A stretch of 64,000 nt of DNA from Prevotella sp. (GTDB lineage Bacteria; Bacteroidota; Bacteroidia; Bacteroidales; Bacteroidaceae), in contig JAILEG010000014.1 of assembly GCA_024688365.1 (NCBI GenBank), positions 78,723 through 142,722 of the forward strand, written 5' to 3'. Under the pieces are notes generated by a model that saw nothing but the letters and a program-made list of their open reading frames with translations, made no database searches and was not told the origin of the DNA. Position numbers and translations under genes: made by a program. Within the stretch, counting starts at the first letter, position 1, and every line of letters starts with the position of its first letter. Of the stretch, positions 1-8,434 are shown one piece after another.

Positions 1-2
1 GT

Positions 3-1331
3 GCCACGCTCGTCTCAGAGAAGGAGACGGAGCTGCTGGTGAGTATTCCCAAGGAGATGGTGACTTACCAGGCTGTCTTGACCAGTGAGCCTGTTGCACA
101 CGGAAAAGTTGTACAGGCAGACTTGCTGGTGATGGGGCTGAAGGGTACGGTGAAGATCAAGGCTTCCATCCTACGTGACACGGTCAGCCATCGTTATGAG
201 AGGCTCCATGTTGGTGACGGGATTGAGGCAGCCTCTTACCTGGAGGAACCAATGAACTTCTCAGATGCCACATTCGACTATGCCCGCTGGCTTCGGCTGC
301 ATGGTTTCGGAGCTGAGACCTTCATTTATCATAACCAGTGGCGGAAGGTGCGTGTAAGTCTCCGGTCGCTGAGCCTCTTTCAGCGTGCGACATTGGCCGC
401 ACGCATCTATCGGCAGAAACTGCTGGGACGGCTGCGCAATGGAATAGAAGGTGACGATTTAGCCGTCATTGCAGCGATGACGCTTGGAGACAAGAGCCTC
501 TTGCGCAAAGACCTGAAAGATGATTATTCCATCTCAGGTGCCAGCCATGTTCTTGCCTTGTCGGGTCTTCATCTTACGGTGGTCTATGGATTGCTGCTGC
601 TCGTGATAGACTGGCTGGCACGCTGCCTGCCGCTTGTGCGCAGGAGGGGTGTTGGAGAGACAGTTGTCTTACTGGCAGTATGGAGCTATGTCATGTTGGT
701 TGGTTTCTCCCCATCGGTAGTCCGTTCTGCCACGATGCTTACGGTTTATGCTTTCGTGTCGGTTCTGAACCGAGACCGCCTGTCGGTGAACACCCTTGCC
801 CTAACCGCCTTCATCATGCTTGTTGCCAATCCGCTCTGCCTTTTTGACATAGGCTTCCAGCTGTCTTTTATGTCAGTCTTGTCCATTCTGATGTTCTACC
901 CGCTTCTCTTCAAAATGATTCCGGCTGTAGTCTTGCAGCGTTCGGTGGTGGTGAGATGGCTGTGGGGAATGGCTGCCGTCTCGCTGTCAGCCCAGATTGG
1001 CGCAGCTCCGCTTGTGGCTTATTACTTCGGCCGATTCTCCACAGTCTTCCTTGTAAGCAGCCTGATTGCCGTTCCCGGCACAACGGTCATCCTTTACATG
1101 ACCCTGGCGATGCTGCTATTACCGCTGTCCTCGTTGTCGGGACTGCTCGGGCAGTTCCTTGGCAGGCTTGCAGGTTGGATGAACACCTCGTTACATTGGC
1201 TGGCGAATGTTCCCGGAGCGAGTATCGAGGGGCTGCATGTGTCGGTGGGGCAGGTAGCCGTCTGCTATGTCATGCTGCTTGCGGGGTGGCTGTTGGCGTC
1301 TTTTTATGCGGACAGGATAGAGTTTAGGTAA
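3..1331 (+). CDS. comEC: ComEC/Rec2-family competence protein, 5' end outside the window
   Basis: Frame is open to the window edge (ATLVSEKETELLVSIPKEMV...); ComEC motifs such as GDKSLLRKDLKDDYSISGASHVLALSGLHLTVVYG and multiple TM helices. Confidence 0.9.
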   Translation, partial: ATLVSEKETELLVSIPKEMVTYQAVLTSEPVAHGKVVQADLLVMGLKGTVKIKASILRDTVSHRYERLHVGDGIEAASYLEEPMNFSDATFDYARWLRLHGFGAETFIYHNQWRKVRVSLRSLSLFQRATLAARIYRQKLLGRLRNGIEGDDLAVIAAMTLGDKSLLRKDLKDDYSISGASHVLALSGLHLTVVYGLLLLVIDWLARCLPLVRRRGVGETVVLLAVWSYVMLVGFSPSVVRSATMLTVYAFVSVLNRDRLSVNTLALTAFIMLVANPLCLFDIGFQLSFMSVLSILMFYPLLFKMIPAVVLQRSVVVRWLWGMAAVSLSAQIGAAPLVAYYFGRFSTVFLVSSLIAVPGTTVILYMTLAMLLLPLSSLSGLLGQFLGRLAGWMNTSLHWLANVPGASIEGLHVSVGQVAVCYVMLLAGWLLASFYADRIEFR

Positions 1332-1355
1332 ATTTTCGTAACTTTGCAGCCGATT

Positions 1356-2123
1356 ATGCAACGATATTTTATCACCCTTTCATACGATGGGACAGCTTAC
1401 CACGGCTGGCAGGTCCAGCCTAACGGTATCTCTGTGCAGGAAGTTCTGGAGCGTGCGCTGTCTACCTTGCTGCGGGAGCCTGTAGCCGTGACAGGAGCAG
1501 GGCGTACCGATGCCGGTGTGCATGGACGCATGATGGTGGCGCATTTTGACACGGCTCAAGCCATTGACTGTGCCCAGCTGACTTATAAGGTCAACCGGTT
1601 GCTGCCGCGTGACATCTCTGTCAGCAGGATCAAGGCGGTGGATGGTGAGCTTCATGCCCGCTTCTCCGCCACATCACGCACCTACCATTACTATATACAT
1701 ACGGGCAAGCAGCCTTTTTCACGTCACTATTCATGCGAGATACGTTATCCGCTCGACTTTGACAGCATGAATGAGGCGGCAGCATATCTGATAGGCGAGA
1801 AGGATTTCAAGTGTTTCTGCAAGGCAGGGGCTGACGTGAAGACCACTATCTGCCGGCTGACTGAGGCACGGTGGATGTCCTGCCGGTCAGAGCTGGCCTT
1901 GCCGATGGAGGATAAAGGAACTGTGGCAGACTGGTGCTTTGTCATCACAGCCAACCGTTTTCTTAGAAACATGGTGCGGGCTGTTGTAGGGACACTCATA
2001 GATGTAGGCCGTGGCCGCCTTGCGCTGGATGATTTCAAGAGGATTGTCGACAATGGAACACGGAGTGATGCGGGTGAGAGCATGCCGGGCAACGCGCTAT
2101 TCCTGTGGAATATAAAATATTAA
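1356..2123 (+). CDS. truA: tRNA pseudouridine(38-40) synthase TruA
   Basis: YDGTAYHGWQVQPNG and GAGRTDAGVHG motifs; start set at MQRYFITLSYDG. Confidence 0.95.
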   Translation: MQRYFITLSYDGTAYHGWQVQPNGISVQEVLERALSTLLREPVAVTGAGRTDAGVHGRMMVAHFDTAQAIDCAQLTYKVNRLLPRDISVSRIKAVDGELHARFSATSRTYHYYIHTGKQPFSRHYSCEIRYPLDFDSMNEAAAYLIGEKDFKCFCKAGADVKTTICRLTEARWMSCRSELALPMEDKGTVADWCFVITANRFLRNMVRAVVGTLIDVGRGRLALDDFKRIVDNGTRSDAGESMPGNALFLWNIKY

Positions 2124-2136
2124 GAGACGGGCAATC

Positions 2137-3063
2137 ATGTGGATTCTCTTGGCTTTTGTCTCGGCTGCGTTGCTGGGACTCTATGATACATCGAAGAAGT
2201 ATTCGCTTCGGGGCAATGATGTCATTCCGGTCTTGTTCCTCAATACTCTTTTCTGTTCTGCCATCTTCCTGCCGCTTATCTTGCTTTCACAGTACACTGG
2301 TCTGCTTGATGGGAGTCTTTTCTATGTAGGTTCGGGCGGATGGGATATGCATCGCTGGATAATCCTGAAGAGCAGCATCGTGTTGCTGTCATGGGTGTTT
2401 GGCTACTTTGCCATAGCCCATCTTCCACTGACCATTGTCGGCCCTGTCAATGCCACACGTCCGGTGATGACACTTGTAGGGGCTATGATTGTGTTTGGCG
2501 AGCGGCTGAACGGCTGGCAATGGGCGGGAGTAAGTCTTGCCGTCATATCTCTTTTCCTCTTGGCGCGGAGTGGCAGGAAGGAGGGGATAGACTTCCGGCA
2601 TGACAAATGGATATTCTTTCTCGTGATGGCGGCACTGTTGGGGACTTGCAGCGGTCTGCTTGACAAATACCTGATGGCAGACCCGGCGGAGGGAGGAGTG
2701 GGGCTTGACCGCATGATGGCACAGAGCTGGTACAATATCTATCAGTGCCTGATGATGGGAGTTGTTCTCTTTATTTATGCAGCCCGCCGCCATAGACGTG
2801 AAGAAGGCACTGTGGTTTTTACCTGGAGATGGTCAGTAATACTTATTTCCGTGTTCCTCTCAATGGCCGACTTTGTCTACTTCTATGCCCTTTCCCTACC
2901 TGGTGCCATGATTTCCATCGTCTCGATGGTAAGGCGAGGTTCAGTCATAGTCTCTTTCCTGTGTGGTGCCATACTGTTCAAGGAGAAGAACCTGAAGGCG
3001 AAGGGGCTTGATTTGTGTCTCGTTCTTTTGGGCATGATATTCTTATGGATAGGCTCGCATTGA
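2137..3063 (+). CDS. EamA/DMT-family transporter
   Basis: About 10 hydrophobic helices with EamA-like repeats (GPVNATRPVMTLVGAMIVFGERLNGWQWAGV). Confidence 0.8.
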   Translation: MWILLAFVSAALLGLYDTSKKYSLRGNDVIPVLFLNTLFCSAIFLPLILLSQYTGLLDGSLFYVGSGGWDMHRWIILKSSIVLLSWVFGYFAIAHLPLTIVGPVNATRPVMTLVGAMIVFGERLNGWQWAGVSLAVISLFLLARSGRKEGIDFRHDKWIFFLVMAALLGTCSGLLDKYLMADPAEGGVGLDRMMAQSWYNIYQCLMMGVVLFIYAARRHRREEGTVVFTWRWSVILISVFLSMADFVYFYALSLPGAMISIVSMVRRGSVIVSFLCGAILFKEKNLKAKGLDLCLVLLGMIFLWIGSH

Positions 3064-3117
3064 CGCAATATGTGAGTTTGAATTTGCTCTGATTTGTTAA
3101 GATAAACAGGAAAATCC

Positions 3118-3148
3118 TTTGACAGTTGATGATAAATTGCTATATTTG
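3118..3148 (+). promoter_or_regulatory. Bacteroidota-type promoter upstream of dapA (TTTG-N19-TATATTTG)
   Basis: Match to the -33 TTTG / -7 TAnnTTTG consensus with 19-nt spacing. Confidence 0.65.
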
Positions 3149-3248
3149 CAACGAGATTGAAAGTAGCATCATTGAAAGAAATTATAGAGGACTTGGCATG
3201 CAGCACATTAGGAAAAGTCTGTTGTGAGTCTTTTAAGACGATATTATT

Positions 3249-4133
3249 ATGCAGAATGTTTTTCATGGATTGGGAATCGCATTGATAACCCCTTTTAAAA
3301 GCGATGGTAGTGTTGACTATGAGGCATTGGTGAATCTGGTTGAATATCAGCTGGATAATGGTGCCGACTTCTTCTGTATCCTGGCAACGACGGGTGAGAC
3401 TCCATGCCTGTCAGTTGAGGAGAAGGATGAGCTGACAGCAACCATCAAGCGTGTCGTCAACGGGAGGGTGCCCATCCTCAAATACTGTGGGGGCAACAAT
3501 ACGGCTGCGGTTGTCGAGGAGATAAAGAGAAGCGACTGGAGTGGCATTGACGGAATCCTCAGCATCTGCCCCTATTACAATAAACCGAGCCAGGAGGGTC
3601 TCTACCAGCACTTCCGAGCCATTGCCCAGGCAAGCCCACTGCCAATTGTCATGTATAATGTTCCTGGGCGGACAGGCATTAATATGACAGCAGAGACGAC
3701 AGTCCGCATAGCTTCCGAGTTTACGAATGTTGTTGCAATCAAGGAGGCTTCGGGGAGTCTGGAGCAGGTGGATGAGATTATCAAGAACAAGCCCAAGCAT
3801 TTTGAGGTCATCAGCGGTGACGATGCACTCACTTTCCCGATGATTGCCAGTGGGGCGGTGGGGGTCATCTCCGTTATTGGCAATGCCCTGCCGAAGGAGT
3901 TCTCACGGATGATCCGGCTGGAGTTCAATGGGGAGTATGAGCCAGCCCGCAAAATCCACCACCAGTTCACAGAACTCTATAAGCTCCTTTTCGTTGATGG
4001 CAACCCTGCAGGATGCAAGGCCCTGCTGAACGATATGGGCATGATAGAGAATGTGTTGCGCCTGCCGCTGGTGCCGACCCGTATTGAGACAAAACAGAAG
4101 ATGAATGAGATTCTCAAAGGTCTGAGAATCTGA
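3249..4133 (+). CDS. dapA: 4-hydroxy-tetrahydrodipicolinate synthase
   Basis: GIALITPFKSDGSVDY, TTGETPCLS, YNVPGRTGINM and KEASGS motifs. Confidence 0.95.
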   Translation: MQNVFHGLGIALITPFKSDGSVDYEALVNLVEYQLDNGADFFCILATTGETPCLSVEEKDELTATIKRVVNGRVPILKYCGGNNTAAVVEEIKRSDWSGIDGILSICPYYNKPSQEGLYQHFRAIAQASPLPIVMYNVPGRTGINMTAETTVRIASEFTNVVAIKEASGSLEQVDEIIKNKPKHFEVISGDDALTFPMIASGAVGVISVIGNALPKEFSRMIRLEFNGEYEPARKIHHQFTELYKLLFVDGNPAGCKALLNDMGMIENVLRLPLVPTRIETKQKMNEILKGLRI

Positions 4134-4217
4134 CAGGGTACATTCAGTCAGCTTCCATCGTGCCTTTGCTGGCTTTCTGCAAAACAGGTCATCAACTGGC
4201 AGAAGACAACCAGTGCG

Positions 4218-4298
4218 GAAGTACCGGAATACTTTATGAGAAGTATTCCGGTACTTCATTTGCAATACTCCAGTACTTTGCGTGAAGTACTGAGCCAG
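4218..4298. repeat. AGTACT intergenic hairpin element, copy 1
   Basis: Perfect 17-bp inverted repeat gaagtaccggaatactt(tatgag)aagtattccggtacttc at 4218-4257, followed by cagtactt(tgcgtg)aagtactg. Confidence 0.85.
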
Positions 4299-4320
4299 TT
4301 GGCCCAGGTCGATGTTTCCA

Positions 4321-5355
4321 TCAGCGTGTTATTTCGCCAGCAATGGAGCGGTTCATGTATTTTCTTATGATGTTTGGGTCGCTGTAAAGCGCCTGGAGGT
4401 ACATGAGTTTCGTGACGGCTGCCTCTACGGTGCTGTCATAGCCACTGATCACCCCTGCGTCCTTAAGCTGATAGCCAGTGTCGTATCGGTTCATCTCAAC
4501 CTGTCCGCTGATACATTGGCTGATGTTCACCACAACGACTCCCCTGTAGGAAGCCTCCTTCAGAATCTTCATGAGCCACGGTTTCTGTGGAGCATTGCCG
4601 CTGCCGAAGGACCGCATCACAATGCTGCGCAGTTCAGGTGCGTCCAATACATGATGAATCAGATGCTCCTCTATGCCAGGGAACAAAGAGAAGATGATGA
4701 CGTTACTGTCGAGCGCTGTGTGTGGTACCATCGGATGGCTGAAGTTGGGCTTCAGGATGTGATGCTCATGAAATGTGAAGTTGACTCCAGCCTCGCATAG
4801 ATGTGGATAGTTGAAGGAGTCAAAGGCATTGAACTCATCCGCGTTCTGCTTAGTTGAGCGGTTGCCCCGAAGTAGGTGGCCGCTGAAGTAGATGCATACC
4901 TCGGGGACAACCGGTGTCCCATCGGCATGGTGAGCAGAGGCAAGCTCAATGCTGGTCATGAGGTTCTCTTTTCCGTCTGTGCGCAGCTGTCCGATAGGGA
5001 GTTGGGAACCAGTGAGGATGATGGGCTTGGTAAGGTTCTCAAACATGAAGGAAAGGGCTGAGGCTGTGTAGGCCATAGTGTCAGTGCCATGAAGAATGAC
5101 GAAACCATCATAGTCATGATAGCGGCTGGATACTGTTCTCACGAGTTGTGCCCAGAAATGCGGTGTCATGTCAGACGAGTCAATCGCAGGAGTAAACTGG
5201 TAGGTATCCACCTCAGTGGGTATGAGCCTGAATTCGGGCACATTGTCAACGAGATGGTTGAAGTCAAGAGGCTCCAATGCCCCTGTCCGTGGGTTGCGCC
5301 CCATTCCGATGGTTCCGCCGGTGTATATAAGCAGTACTTTATTCGTCCTATTCAT
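4321..5355 (-). CDS. ansA: Type I L-asparaginase
   Basis: VLLIYTGGTIGMGRNP and VILHGTDTMAYTASALSFM motifs. Confidence 0.93.
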   Translation of the reverse strand: MNRTNKVLLIYTGGTIGMGRNPRTGALEPLDFNHLVDNVPEFRLIPTEVDTYQFTPAIDSSDMTPHFWAQLVRTVSSRYHDYDGFVILHGTDTMAYTASALSFMFENLTKPIILTGSQLPIGQLRTDGKENLMTSIELASAHHADGTPVVPEVCIYFSGHLLRGNRSTKQNADEFNAFDSFNYPHLCEAGVNFTFHEHHILKPNFSHPMVPHTALDSNVIIFSLFPGIEEHLIHHVLDAPELRSIVMRSFGSGNAPQKPWLMKILKEASYRGVVVVNISQCISGQVEMNRYDTGYQLKDAGVISGYDSTVEAAVTKLMYLQALYSDPNIIRKYMNRSIAGEITR

Positions 5356-5490
5356 ACGAGTCTGTTTTTATTTTGCAAAGATAATAAAAACCATCAATTC
5401 TTTTCCTAATAACTCTTTGTAATTTTAAATATGATAAGTTGTTTGTAGGCGTGTTCTGAAAATGAGGAAAGATAAAAAACGTCTATTCGC

Positions 5491-5521
5491 TTGTTGTTCT
5501 CAAAAATTAATCGTATTTTTG
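5491..5521 (+). promoter_or_regulatory. Promoter for the Wza-like gene (TTG-N20-TATTTTTG)
   Basis: -33/-7 match with 20-nt spacing about 40 nt upstream of the probable ATG at 5563. Confidence 0.6.
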
Positions 5522-5562
5522 CACAAATTTATGTCGATAATAGATTTCACGCTATTGCTAAA

Positions 5563-6363
5563 ATGAGAAAAATTATTTATTCTTTCATAGCTACGGCTAT
5601 GATTATGTTTATGGCAGGCTGTGGCTCAAGTAAGGATGTTCCTTACTTCACGAACATTGACTCAATAAGTCTGGCTGCTTCGCGCGGTTTGTTTGATGCC
5701 CGTATCATGCCGAAAGACGAATTAACCATTACAGTAAACACCACTGATCCTGAAGCTTCTGCGCCATTCAATCTGCAAGTGCGTAACCAGTTGGGCTCAG
5801 GACGGCAGATAAGTTCTGGTGGCGGTTCTCTGCAGGGGTATCTTGTTGACAATACTGGGTTTATCAACTTCCCTATTATTGGTAAGATCCACGTAGGCGG
5901 GCTGACGAAGAGTGAGTGTGAAGACTTGATTAAGAGCAAAATTCAGCCTTATCTGGCACGTACGGAGAATCCTATAGTAACAGTCCGTATGAGCAGCTAT
6001 CGTATTACTGTCACGGGTGAGGTTGGCCATCCTGGTGTCATCCCGGTTTCTACTGAGAAGATCAGCGTGATGGAGGCCTTGGCACAGGCTGGTGACTTGA
6101 CCATCTATGGCAAACGCGACAACATCATGTTGATTCGTGAGGATGCAATGGGTGAGAAACATTCGGTGCGCCTGAATCTCAATGATGCTAACCTTATCAA
6201 CTCGCCATACTATTATCTTCAGCAGAATGATATTCTGTATGTTGAGCCGAACAGTGTAAAGGCAAAGAACTCAGGTATAGGCAGCTCTACGACCATTTGG
6301 TTCTCCTTCATTGGCATCGTGACATCGGTAGCATCTTTGCTGGTAAACGTTTTGAGAAACTAA
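5563..6363 (+). CDS. Polysaccharide export lipoprotein, Wza/BexD-like
   Basis: Lipoprotein signal MRKIIYSFIATAMIMFMAGCG; Poly_export/SLBB-like region (GYLVDNTGFINFPIIGKIHVGGLT, VTGEVGHPGVIPV); C-terminal TM helix. Confidence 0.88.
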   Translation: MRKIIYSFIATAMIMFMAGCGSSKDVPYFTNIDSISLAASRGLFDARIMPKDELTITVNTTDPEASAPFNLQVRNQLGSGRQISSGGGSLQGYLVDNTGFINFPIIGKIHVGGLTKSECEDLIKSKIQPYLARTENPIVTVRMSSYRITVTGEVGHPGVIPVSTEKISVMEALAQAGDLTIYGKRDNIMLIREDAMGEKHSVRLNLNDANLINSPYYYLQQNDILYVEPNSVKAKNSGIGSSTTIWFSFIGIVTSVASLLVNVLRN

Positions 6364-6414
6364 CATTCATCTTTACGGCAGGGTTAGATTCTGCCTTGAA
6401 GTTTCTGATAATTG

Positions 6415-6498
6415 AAATGGGAATATTCTATGACATCATATCTTGTAGTACCGTCAGGTATGGACAGAAAAGAGAGAGGTGCGTGGATATTCCCATTT
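6415..6498. repeat. 12-bp perfect inverted repeat with 60-nt spacer in the glmS leader
   Basis: aaatgggaatat (6415-6426) and atattcccattt (6487-6498). Confidence 0.8.
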
Positions 6499-6529
6499 GC
6501 GTGTTTAAAAATACAAGGAATATACTTAT

Positions 6530-8377
6530 ATGTGTGGTATTGTAGGATACATTGGGACTAAGCGTGAGGCTTATCCCATTCTGATAAAAGGGTTGAAGCG
6601 TCTTGAATACAGGGGATATGACAGTGCGGGCGTTGCACTGATAAATGATGACAGCAGTCTGAATGTATATAAGACAAAAGGAAAGGTTGCTGATTTGGAG
6701 AGCTATTGCTCTGATAAGAATATAACCGGAAACATAGGTATAGCCCACACCCGTTGGGCAACGCATGGCGAGCCGTCATCCGTCAATGCACACCCACACT
6801 ACTCACAGTCGAGGAATCTGGCAATTATTCATAATGGGATTATAGAGAACTATGCTGAAATCAAGCATAATCTCATAGAGAAAGGGGTTGAGTTCCAGTC
6901 AGAGACTGATACCGAGGTGCTGGTGCAGTTGATTGACTATATCCAGACAAAGAAAAACCTCAGTCTTCTGATGGCGGTTCAGGTTGCCCTTCATCAGGTT
7001 ATCGGTGCTTATGCCATAGCATTGCTTGATAAGCGCAACCCTGATACCATCATTGCCGCACGTAAACAAAGCCCACTGGTCGTAGGTATTGGTGACGGAG
7101 AATTCTTCCTGGGATCAGATGCCAGCCCGATTATCGAGTACACAGACAAAGTGGTTTATTTGGATGACGGAAACATTGCTGTCATGAAATTGGGCGAGGA
7201 TCTCAAGGTTGTCAATATCCTCAATGAAGAACTTTCGCCAGAGGTGAAGACGGTGGATATTAATTTAGGTCAGATAGAGAAAGGCGGCTATCCCCATTTC
7301 ATGCTGAAGGAGATTTTTGAGCAGCCGGAATGTCTGACCAACTGTATGCGTGGCCGTATTAACGTTGACCATGACCAAGTCACCTTGAGCGCACTGATAG
7401 ACTATCGTAGCAAGTTGCTCAATGCCAAGCGTATTATTATTGTCGCCTGTGGTACCAGCTGGCATGCGGGCTTGATAGGCAAGCAGACGATAGAGACATT
7501 CTGTCGGATTCCTGTTGAGGTTGAATATGCCAGTGAGTTCCGCTATCGTAATCCCGTTGTCACTGACAGCGATGTCGTCATAGCTCTCTCCCAAAGTGGG
7601 GAGACAGCCGACACGTTGGCTGCGGTAGAGCTGGCAAAGTCTAAGGGGGCTTTTATCTATGGTATATGTAATGCCATAGGTTCCAGTATCCCGCGTGCCA
7701 CCGACACCGGTACCTATATCCACGTCGGTCCGGAGATTGGGGTCGCGTCAACCAAGGCTTTCACAGGTCAGGTCACAGTCTTGACAATGTTTGCTTTGGC
7801 TTTGGCAAATGCCAAAGGTACGGTCAGCCATGATGAATATGTAAGGACGGTCGAGGGACTGGCAAGGATTCCTGAAATGATCAAGGAGGTCTTAAAGGTT
7901 AACGACCAGGTAGCTGATATGGCACGTACCTTCACCTATGCCCGCAACTTCCTCTATTTAGGCCGTGGATTCAGCTATCCAGTAGCCTTGGAAGGTGCGT
8001 TGAAGCTGAAGGAAATATCCTATATCCATGCAGAGGGCTATCCGGCAGCAGAGATGAAACATGGACCTATCGCACTGATAGACTCTGACATGCCTGTTGT
8101 CGCCATCGCCACACACAACGGAATGTATGAGAAGGTGCGTAGCAATATTCAGGAGATAAAGGCCCGGCAGGGCAGAGTGATAGCCCTGGTCTCAAAGGGT
8201 GATACGACAATTTCCAAGATTGCCGATTCCGTAATAGAACTGCCTGACACAATGGAATGTCTTGAGCCTCTCGTGGCAACGATACCATTGCAGCTGCTGG
8301 CTTATCACATAGCAGTCTGCAAGGGCAAGGATGTTGATCAGCCCCGCAACCTTGCCAAGTCGGTGACAGTGGAGTAA
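6530..8377 (+). CDS. glmS: Glutamine--fructose-6-phosphate aminotransferase (isomerizing)
   Basis: MCGIVGYIG N-terminus, GIAHTRWATHGEPS, two SIS domains, C-terminal DQPRNLAKSVTVE. Confidence 0.97.
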   Translation: MCGIVGYIGTKREAYPILIKGLKRLEYRGYDSAGVALINDDSSLNVYKTKGKVADLESYCSDKNITGNIGIAHTRWATHGEPSSVNAHPHYSQSRNLAIIHNGIIENYAEIKHNLIEKGVEFQSETDTEVLVQLIDYIQTKKNLSLLMAVQVALHQVIGAYAIALLDKRNPDTIIAARKQSPLVVGIGDGEFFLGSDASPIIEYTDKVVYLDDGNIAVMKLGEDLKVVNILNEELSPEVKTVDINLGQIEKGGYPHFMLKEIFEQPECLTNCMRGRINVDHDQVTLSALIDYRSKLLNAKRIIIVACGTSWHAGLIGKQTIETFCRIPVEVEYASEFRYRNPVVTDSDVVIALSQSGETADTLAAVELAKSKGAFIYGICNAIGSSIPRATDTGTYIHVGPEIGVASTKAFTGQVTVLTMFALALANAKGTVSHDEYVRTVEGLARIPEMIKEVLKVNDQVADMARTFTYARNFLYLGRGFSYPVALEGALKLKEISYIHAEGYPAAEMKHGPIALIDSDMPVVAIATHNGMYEKVRSNIQEIKARQGRVIALVSKGDTTISKIADSVIELPDTMECLEPLVATIPLQLLAYHIAVCKGKDVDQPRNLAKSVTVE

Positions 8378-8434
8378 ATGAAAGAAAGAACAAGAGTACA
8401 TAAAGTGGTAAAAGACTGACAAGAAACCTTATCA

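Noticed and set aside
2389-2793. Numerous 60-190 aa ORFs antisense to or out of frame with clear genes (for example this one inside the EamA transporter)
   Set aside because: They overlap strongly supported genes, have low-complexity or Cys/Ser/Pro-rich composition, and show no domains.
6363-6530. glmS ribozyme/riboswitch of the Firmicutes type
   Set aside because: The leader is structured, but I could not identify the glmS ribozyme core; reported only as an uncharacterised inverted repeat.
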